A stretch of 64,000 nt of DNA from contig NZ_BMUT01000007.1 of the NCBI RefSeq assembly GCF_014650335.1, forward strand, positions 191,864 through 255,863. Direction: 5' to 3'. Below, in pieces: positions 15,786 through 21,612 of this stretch. The translations under genes and the position numbers were made by a program. Positions within the stretch are counted from its first letter, which is position 1; each line of letters begins with the position of its first letter. The stretch is from Streptomyces hiroshimensis. Lineage in GTDB: Bacteria > Actinomycetota > Actinomycetes > Streptomycetales > Streptomycetaceae. The notes under the pieces were generated by a model, which searched no databases, was not told the origin of the DNA, and was given only the letters and a program-made list of their open reading frames with translations.

Positions 15786-18136
15786 CCGCATACGCCCCGC
15801 ACACCCGCCGCGTTCCCGGCGCGGTCGGCGACAGTGCGCCCCGCCCCGACGGGCCGCTGAAGGTCCGCGGCGCCTTCGCGTACTCCTCCGACCTGGAGGC
15901 GGAGGACATGCTGTGGGGCACCACCTTGCGCAGCCCTCACGCGCACGCCCGGATCCTCGCCGTCGACACCTCCGCCGCGCTGGCCCTGCCCGGTGTCCGC
16001 GCGGTGCTGACCCACCGCGACGTGCCCGGCCGCAACCTGCACGGCTCGATGGTCGTCGACCAGCCGGTGCTCGCCGTGGACACCGTGCGCTACGAGGGCG
16101 AGCCGGTCGCGGTCGTGGCCGCCGAGGACCCGGAGACGGCCCGCCGCGCCGCGGAACTCGTCGGCGTCGCCTACGAGGTGCTGGCGCCGGTCACCGACGC
16201 CGGGGCGGCCCTCGCCCCGGACTCCCCCGCCGTGCACCCGGGCGGCAACCTCCTGCGGCACGTCCCCCTGCGCCGCGGCCGCGCCGCGCGCGGCGAGCCG
16301 CTCACCGCCGACGTGGTGGTGCGCGGCGTCTACGAGGTCGGCATGCAGGACCAGGCGTTCCTGGGCCCCGAGTCCGGCCTGGCCGTGCCCGGCCCGGACG
16401 GCGGGGTGTCCCTGCACGTCGCCACACAGTGGCTGCACGTCGACCACGACCAGGTGGTTGCGGCACTGGGCCTGCCGCGCGAGAAGGTGCGGCTGCACCT
16501 GGCGGGCGTGGGCGGGGCGTTCGGCGCGCGCGAGGACCTGTCGATGCACGCGCACGCCTGCCTGCTGGCGCTGCGGACCGGCCGCCCGGTGAAGATGTGC
16601 TACACCCGGAGCGAGTCCTTCGTCGGCCACGTGCACCGCCACCCGGCGAAGATGGCCTACGAGCACGGCGCCACGCGCGACGGCAGGCTCGTCTACGTCA
16701 GGGCCTCGATCGTCCTCGACGGCGGCGCCTACTCCTCCAGCTCCCCCGCCGTGGCCGGCACCGTCGCCACCTGCTCCCTCGGACCGTACGAGGTACCGGA
16801 CGCCGAGGTGGACGTGCGCGTCGTCTACACCAACAACCCGCCGTGCGGGGCGATGCGCGGCTTCGGCGCCGTGCAGGCCTGCTTCGGCTACGAGTCGCAG
16901 ATGGACCGCCTCGCCCGCGAACTCGGCATGGACCCGGTGGAGCTGCGGATCCGCAATGCGGTCGCCGAGGGGTCGGCGGTGGCCAACGGCCAGGTCCTGG
17001 ACCACCCGGCGCCGGTCGCCGAGCTCCTGCGCCGGGTGCGGGAGCGGCCGATGCCCGGCCCGTCGCTGCCGCAGGGCGGCCACCTGACCGGCACCACGTC
17101 GCGGGGCGAGTCGGTCGTGCGCGGCGTGGGCTACGCCGTCGGCTTCAAGAACGTCGGCTTCGTGGAGGGCTTCGACGACTACTCCACCGCCCGGGTCCGG
17201 CTGGAGGCCGGTGGCGGGCAGGTGCGGGCGGTGGTCACCAGCGCGGCGGCCGAGGTCGGCCAGGGCGTGGTGACCGTGCAGGCCCAGATCGCCCGCACCG
17301 AACTCGGCGTCGAGCAGGTGACGGTGGAGCCCGGGGACAGCGCCTTCGGCTCGGCGGGCCCTTCGTCCTCCTCCCGTCAGACGTACGTCACCGGGGGCGC
17401 GGTCAAGGCGGCCGCCGAGGCGGTGCGGGCCCGCGTCCTGGAGCGCGCGGACCGGCTGCTGGGCCGGCCCGGCAGCGCCACGGGCCTGTCCGGCGAAGCC
17501 GTGACCGGCGCCGGCGGGAAGGTGCTGTGCAAGCTGGCCGACGTGCTGGGCGACGAGGCCGTCGAGGAGACCGTGGAGTGGCACCACCGGCCGACGTTCC
17601 CCCTGGATCCGGAGACGGGGCAGGGCGACTCGGTCTTCCAGTTCGCCTTCGCCGCGCACCGGGCGGTGGTGGACGTGGACACCGAGCTCGGCCTCGTCCG
17701 GACGGTCGAGATCGCCACCGCGCAGGACGTCGGCAAGGCCGTCAACCCGCAGGCCCTGCTGGGCCAGATCCACGGCGGCACGGTGCAGGGCCTGGGCCTC
17801 GCGCTGATGGAGGAGATCCGGGTCGAGGGCGGCCTGATGCAGAACCCCTCGTTCGCCGACTACCTCATCCCGACCGTCCACGACGTGCCGGCGATGCACG
17901 TGGACGTGCTCGAACTGGCCGACCCGCACGCCCCCTACGGCGTGCGCGGCGTGGGCGAACCGCCGAACATCTCCAGCCCCGCCGCCGTGGCGGCGGCCGT
18001 GCGCGACGCCACCGGCCTGCCCCTGCCGCGCATCCCGCTGCGCCCGGAGGACGTGGCGGGGCTGACGGGCACGGACGACGCCCTCCCCGAGCCGGCCACG
18101 GCCGGGGCCCCGCCCACCGGAGGAGACCCCCCATGA
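15782..18136 (+). CDS. Xanthine dehydrogenase family molybdopterin-binding subunit (PucD-like)
   Basis: A 784-residue catalytic subunit binding the molybdopterin-cytosine-type cofactor. MQDQAFLGPE, GGVGGAFGAREDL-type and CGAMRGFGAVQ segments follow the actinobacterial 'subunit D' pattern, and GVRGVGEPP carries the invariant catalytic Glu (E726). The position that binds xanthine by Glu in animal enzymes (HFYLE) reads QAFLG here, as in other PucD-type proteins. It would hydroxylate or dehydrogenate a purine-like heterocycle. GTG start overlapping the 2Fe-2S gene; its stop overlaps the ATG of methyltransferase 3. This coupling argues that the enzyme was recruited to the azapteridine pathway rather than serving only purine catabolism. 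Confidence 0.9.
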   Translation: MTAYAPHTRRVPGAVGDSAPRPDGPLKVRGAFAYSSDLEAEDMLWGTTLRSPHAHARILAVDTSAALALPGVRAVLTHRDVPGRNLHGSMVVDQPVLAVDTVRYEGEPVAVVAAEDPETARRAAELVGVAYEVLAPVTDAGAALAPDSPAVHPGGNLLRHVPLRRGRAARGEPLTADVVVRGVYEVGMQDQAFLGPESGLAVPGPDGGVSLHVATQWLHVDHDQVVAALGLPREKVRLHLAGVGGAFGAREDLSMHAHACLLALRTGRPVKMCYTRSESFVGHVHRHPAKMAYEHGATRDGRLVYVRASIVLDGGAYSSSSPAVAGTVATCSLGPYEVPDAEVDVRVVYTNNPPCGAMRGFGAVQACFGYESQMDRLARELGMDPVELRIRNAVAEGSAVANGQVLDHPAPVAELLRRVRERPMPGPSLPQGGHLTGTTSRGESVVRGVGYAVGFKNVGFVEGFDDYSTARVRLEAGGGQVRAVVTSAAAEVGQGVVTVQAQIARTELGVEQVTVEPGDSAFGSAGPSSSSRQTYVTGGAVKAAAEAVRARVLERADRLLGRPGSATGLSGEAVTGAGGKVLCKLADVLGDEAVEETVEWHHRPTFPLDPETGQGDSVFQFAFAAHRAVVDVDTELGLVRTVEIATAQDVGKAVNPQALLGQIHGGTVQGLGLALMEEIRVEGGLMQNPSFADYLIPTVHDVPAMHVDVLELADPHAPYGVRGVGEPPNISSPAAVAAAVRDATGLPLPRIPLRPEDVAGLTGTDDALPEPATAGAPPTGGDPP

Positions 18137-18876
18137 CCCGAGAGCGCACCGCTGCGCAGTACGACGTGATCGGAGCGCGCTGGGAGGACGCGCGGTCGCT
18201 GCCCACCGTCCACCCGGAGCGCGCGAGCTTCCTGGCCCTGCTCGGCGACGTGACCGGGCTGGACGTCCTCGACCTGGCCTGCGGCGACGGCTTCTACACC
18301 CGCCAGGCGAAGATGCTGGGCGCGGACCGGGTGGTGGGGGCGGACGTCTCGGAGGAGATGGTCGCGGCGGCGCGGGCTGCCGAGGAGCGGGCGCCGCTGG
18401 GCACGCGCTACGTGGCCGCGGACGCCGCGGACCTGCCGGACCTCGGCCGCTTCGACGTCGTGACCGCGGCCTACCTGCTCAACTACGCGCGGGAGGAGGC
18501 GACCCTGACGGCCATGTGCCGCGGCGCGTTCGAACGGCTGCCGCGGGGCGGGCGGTTCATCGGGGTGACGCAGAACCCGCGCTTCTCCTTCGAGGGGCCG
18601 CTGCCCGACACGTACGGCTTCGCCTTCGAGCCCCTGGCGGCCTCGGACTTCGGCACCCGGATCCGGGTCACCGCGGCGCTGGAACCGCCGATCACCTTCG
18701 AGACGTGCCTGATCCGGCCGGAGGTGTACGAGGCGGCGTTCGCGGCGGCGGGGTTCACGAAGCTGTCGTGGGTGCCGCTGCACGTGCCGCGGGCGACGAT
18801 CGAGCGCTTCGGGGCCGCGTACTGGGAGGGGTTCCTGGCCAATCCGCCCGTCGTCATGTTCGAGGCCGTCCGCTGA
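18133..18876 (+). CDS. ToxA-like N-methyltransferase 3
   Basis: A 247-residue class I methyltransferase paralogous to those at 4266 and 13598: QYDVIGARWED, motif I DVLDLACGDGFYTR (GxG reads GDG here instead of GTG), AAYLLNYARE, PDTYGFAFEP and YWEGFLANPP. ATG with GGAGGAG upstream, overlapping the stop of the Mo subunit. It closes the operon that begins at 13598 and is followed by a hairpin terminator. As it is made with the molybdenum hydroxylase, it may methylate the hydroxylated product; this order is inference. Confidence 0.85.
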   Translation: MTRERTAAQYDVIGARWEDARSLPTVHPERASFLALLGDVTGLDVLDLACGDGFYTRQAKMLGADRVVGADVSEEMVAAARAAEERAPLGTRYVAADAADLPDLGRFDVVTAAYLLNYAREEATLTAMCRGAFERLPRGGRFIGVTQNPRFSFEGPLPDTYGFAFEPLAASDFGTRIRVTAALEPPITFETCLIRPEVYEAAFAAAGFTKLSWVPLHVPRATIERFGAAYWEGFLANPPVVMFEAVR

Positions 18877-18889
18877 GGGCGCGCCGGCG

Positions 18890-18917
18890 GCCCCGGTGTC
18901 CGCGCGGGCACCGGGGC
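18890..18917. terminator. Bidirectional hairpin terminator
   Basis: Inverted repeat GCCCCGGTG (18890-18898) and CACCGGGGC (18909-18917) with a 10-base loop, between the convergent methyltransferase 3 (stop 18876) and ArsR (stop 18925) genes. Confidence 0.75.
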
Positions 18918-18924
18918 GGGCGGG

Positions 18925-19230
18925 TCAGCCGGCGGCGGCCAGCCGGGGCGGCTGAATTGCCGTCAGGAGTTCGTGGAGCCGGTCGAGCCCGTCGGGGCGG
19001 ACCGAGTAGCAGATCTGGGTGCCACGGCGGCGGGTGACCACGAGGCCGGCTTCGCGCAGCACCTTCAGGTGCTGGCTGATGGTCGGCTGGGTGACCTCGA
19101 AGAGCTCGGTGAAGTCACAGGCGCACGTCTCGGGTTCGGCCGCCAGCGCGCGCATGATGCCGAGCCGCACGGGGTGTCCGAGCGCCCGGAGCATGGCGAC
19201 GTCCGTCTTGTCCTCCGCAGTGTCTCTCAC
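18925..19230 (-). CDS. ArsR-family winged-helix repressor
   Basis: A 101-residue ArsR/SmtB-type regulator: ALGHPVRLGIMRAL (helices 1-2), CDFTELFEVTQPTISQHLKV (recognition helix-turn-helix) and REAGLVVTRRRGTQICYSV (wing). ETCACDF resembles the alpha-3 thiol motif of arsenic-type ArsR proteins (ELCVCD), so metalloid or redox sensing cannot be excluded. It is divergent from exporter 2, and a near-perfect 19-bp palindrome lies directly before its GTG start, overlapping the exporter's -35 box. That makes it the likely local repressor of the exporter. The GTG directly abuts the palindrome, with no room for a ribosome binding site, so its own message may be leaderless. Confidence 0.88.
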   Translation of the reverse strand: MRDTAEDKTDVAMLRALGHPVRLGIMRALAAEPETCACDFTELFEVTQPTISQHLKVLREAGLVVTRRRGTQICYSVRPDGLDRLHELLTAIQPPRLAAAG

Positions 19231-19261
19231 GTTTGACAGGCTATCAAACAGCGCCTATATA
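19231..19261 (+). promoter_or_regulatory. Exporter 2 promoter overlapping an ArsR operator
   Basis: A consensus-like sigma-70 (HrdB) promoter: TTGACA (19233-19238), 17-base spacer, TATATA (19256-19261). The -35 box lies in the palindrome GTTTGACAG-G-CTATCAAAC (19231-19249; 9-bp arms, one mismatch). Binding of the divergent ArsR protein here would block the promoter. This is the clearest promoter in the window. Confidence 0.8.
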
Positions 19262-19312
19262 GTGGATCTCCTAAATAGCACATTGCCTATGTATCGCTGG
19301 TTCGGAGGTCCG

Positions 19313-20782
19313 ATGACCGACAAGACCGAGGCGCCCGCCGCCGGCCCCGCCGGGGGCGATGGCGTCCTCTCGCCGCAGTACCGCGCGCTGTCCTTAGGGC
19401 TGATCACCTCCGTCACCCTGGTGGCCTTCCTCTGGCTGGGCGTCGCGACCGTCCTGCCCGAGGCCGCCGAGGACCTGGGCGGGGTCCACCTCTTCGGCTG
19501 GGCCTTCACCGCCTTCATGCTCGCCAACCTCTTCGGCACCATCGCCGCCGGACAGGGCGCCGACAAGGCCGGGCCCACCCGCCCGTACGTGCAGGCGTTC
19601 ATCGTCTTCGTCATCGGCTGCGTGGTCGCCGCGGTCGCCACCAACTGGTGGATCCTGCTGGCGGGCCGCATCCTGCAGGGCCTGGGCGTCGGCGGCGTGC
19701 TGGCCCTGGCCTACCTGATCGTCGGCCTCGCCTACCCCGACGCGCTGCGCGCCCGGATGCTCGCACTGGTGGCCTCGGCGTGGACCCTGCCCGCCCTGCT
19801 CGGCCCGGCCATCGCCGGTGCGATCGCCGGCGCCACCAACTGGCGGGTGGTCTTCCTGATCCTCGTCCCGCTGGTGCCCGTCGCCGCCCTGCTCACCCTG
19901 CCGGCGATGCGCAAGCTCCGGCCCACCGGCGACGGCACGCCGGGCGAGAACCGGCTGCCGCTGACCGTGCTGCTGGTGCTCGGTGTCGGTGCGCTGCTCG
20001 CCGGGCTGGAGAATCGCAACATCGCCGTGCTCGTGCCGCTGGTCGTGGTCGGCATCGCGATCACCCTGCCCGTGCTGCACAAGCTGCTCCCGGCGGGCAC
20101 GCTCACCGTCCGCCGCGGCATGCCCGCCGGCATGGTCGTGCGCGGTCTGGTCAGCGCCGCCTACTACGGGGGCGAGTCCTTCTTCCCGCTCAGCATGACC
20201 CGCGTCCTCGGCCTCAACACGCTCGGCTCCGGTCTCGCGCTGTCCGCGGGCGCCCTCACCTGGGTCAGCGGCGCGTGGCTCCAGGCCAAGCTGGACACCC
20301 GCAGCGGCGGCAAGGGCCGCCACGCACGCGTGGTCCTCGGCTTCGTCCTGCTCGTGGCCGGCGACGCGCTGATCGCCCTGGCGGTCGGCACCGGCCTCAA
20401 GAGCGTCCCGCTCGCGATCGTCGGCTGGGCGATCGCCGGTCTCGGCATGGGCTTCGTCTACCCCGCCGTCACCACGATCGTCCTGTCGCTGGCTCCCAAG
20501 GGCAAGGAAGGCTCGGCCAGTTCCAGCCTGCAGCTGTGCGAGACCCTGTCCGTGGCCGTGATGACCGGCCTCGGCACGGCCATCACCGCGTACGGCTCCT
20601 CGCACGACTGGAACGACAGCCGCGGGCTCGGCATCATCTACGTCATCGCCGCGGTGTGCGCGTTCCTCGGCATCGCCGCCGGGCTGCGCACCGCCGTCCG
20701 CAAGTTCGCGGGCGGCGGCGGGCCCGGGGAGGAGGCTCCCGCGGCCGCGGCACCGCTGCAGGAGCCGGAGCGAACGTCCTGA
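19313..20782 (+). CDS. MFS drug-exporter-like transporter 2 (TTA codon)
   Basis: A 489-residue transporter with 12-14 predicted membrane helices, paralogous to the one at 5828. GQGADKAGPTRP lies at the loop 2-3 position and LQGLGVGGVLALAYLIVGL in the motif C-like helix. Likely exports the cluster product, giving self-protection. Codon 28 (19394-19396) is TTA, the leucine codon read by the bldA tRNA, so translation should be delayed to development. ATG with GGAGG upstream, about 45 bases after a TTGACA/TATATA promoter that overlaps an ArsR operator. The C-terminal tail is Ala/Pro/Glu-rich. It is followed by the GTP cyclohydrolase gene 155 bp on. Confidence 0.88.
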   Translation: MTDKTEAPAAGPAGGDGVLSPQYRALSLGLITSVTLVAFLWLGVATVLPEAAEDLGGVHLFGWAFTAFMLANLFGTIAAGQGADKAGPTRPYVQAFIVFVIGCVVAAVATNWWILLAGRILQGLGVGGVLALAYLIVGLAYPDALRARMLALVASAWTLPALLGPAIAGAIAGATNWRVVFLILVPLVPVAALLTLPAMRKLRPTGDGTPGENRLPLTVLLVLGVGALLAGLENRNIAVLVPLVVVGIAITLPVLHKLLPAGTLTVRRGMPAGMVVRGLVSAAYYGGESFFPLSMTRVLGLNTLGSGLALSAGALTWVSGAWLQAKLDTRSGGKGRHARVVLGFVLLVAGDALIALAVGTGLKSVPLAIVGWAIAGLGMGFVYPAVTTIVLSLAPKGKEGSASSSLQLCETLSVAVMTGLGTAITAYGSSHDWNDSRGLGIIYVIAAVCAFLGIAAGLRTAVRKFAGGGGPGEEAPAAAAPLQEPERTS

Positions 20783-20937
20783 TCCCTCCCGGCAGGGACC
20801 CGGTTCGGTACGCGGCGCGGAAAAGCTTCGGTCGCTGTACCGGGCCGGTCCGTGCTGTGCGCGCCCGCCCCGGCCGTGATGCTGGAGTGGCCCGGGGCGA
20901 ACGACGCGCCGGGTGTGCATCTCCATGGGAGGCAACC

Positions 20938-21570
20938 GTGCCCGAAGTGCTGAACCTCGACGTACTGAACGGCGGTACGTGGAACCCGGCCCCGGCCCCG
21001 GCCCCGGCGGAACCCCACCGGGGCGGGGCCCGCGTCCGCTCCCGGGTGGAGATCCCGCTCCACCTGGCCGACGGCTCCTGGCAGACCGCGCCCGTCATCA
21101 CCTTCGACGGGCTCTCCGACGGCCTGGAGCACATCGCGGTGTCCTACAGCCGCGACCCCGGCGTCCCACTGGTCCGCGTCCACTCGGAGTGCCTGACCGG
21201 CGACGTCCTCGGCTCGGGCCGGTGCGACTGCGGGCCGCAGCTGGACGAGTCGCTGCAGCGGGTGGCGGCGGACGGCGGCATCCTGATCTACCTGCGCCAG
21301 GAGAGCCCGGCCGGTGCGGACCCCAGCCTCTACGACAAGCTCGACGCGTACAGCGTCCAGGACCGCGCCCCGGGCGGCGCCGGAACGGGCCACGGCCTGC
21401 GCCTGGCCGACGACGCCCGCGACTACCACGCGGCCGCCCAGATGCTCCGGGCCCTGGGGGTCGGCCGGGTCAGGCTGCTGACCAGCAACCCCGACAAGGT
21501 GCGGCAGCTGAGCTGGTACGGCATCGCCGTCGAGGAACGGCTGGACTTCGCCGGCCGGCGCGGCGCGTGA
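20938..21570 (+). CDS. Divergent GTP cyclohydrolase II (RibA/ToxB-like)
   Basis: A 210-residue GTP cyclohydrolase II, the entry enzyme that opens GTP to a diaminopyrimidine. The zinc site is intact (C85, C96, C98 in HSECLTGDVLGSGRCDCG) and the catalytic pair equivalent to E. coli D126/R128 is kept in DDARDY (D159, R161). The usual GTP-binding motif after YLRQE (GRGIGL/GRNIGL) is replaced by SPAGADPSLYDKL, and the C-terminal tail is short. ToxB of Burkholderia is of this family. The separate position, no riboflavin synthase genes nearby, and company of ToxA/D/E-like genes support a dedicated cluster enzyme. GTG start with GGGAGG upstream. No FMN riboswitch is seen. Confidence 0.87.
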   Translation: MPEVLNLDVLNGGTWNPAPAPAPAEPHRGGARVRSRVEIPLHLADGSWQTAPVITFDGLSDGLEHIAVSYSRDPGVPLVRVHSECLTGDVLGSGRCDCGPQLDESLQRVAADGGILIYLRQESPAGADPSLYDKLDAYSVQDRAPGGAGTGHGLRLADDARDYHAAAQMLRALGVGRVRLLTSNPDKVRQLSWYGIAVEERLDFAGRRGA

Positions 21571-21612
21571 GCCGCCGCACCCGGCCGACGGCGCGCGAAC
21601 GCACCGGACGTC

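Noticed and set aside
20783..20937. Possible FMN riboswitch before the GTP cyclohydrolase II gene
   Set aside because: The conserved FMN-element sequence blocks are not present; only a weak TCCCT/AGGGA repeat follows the exporter stop.
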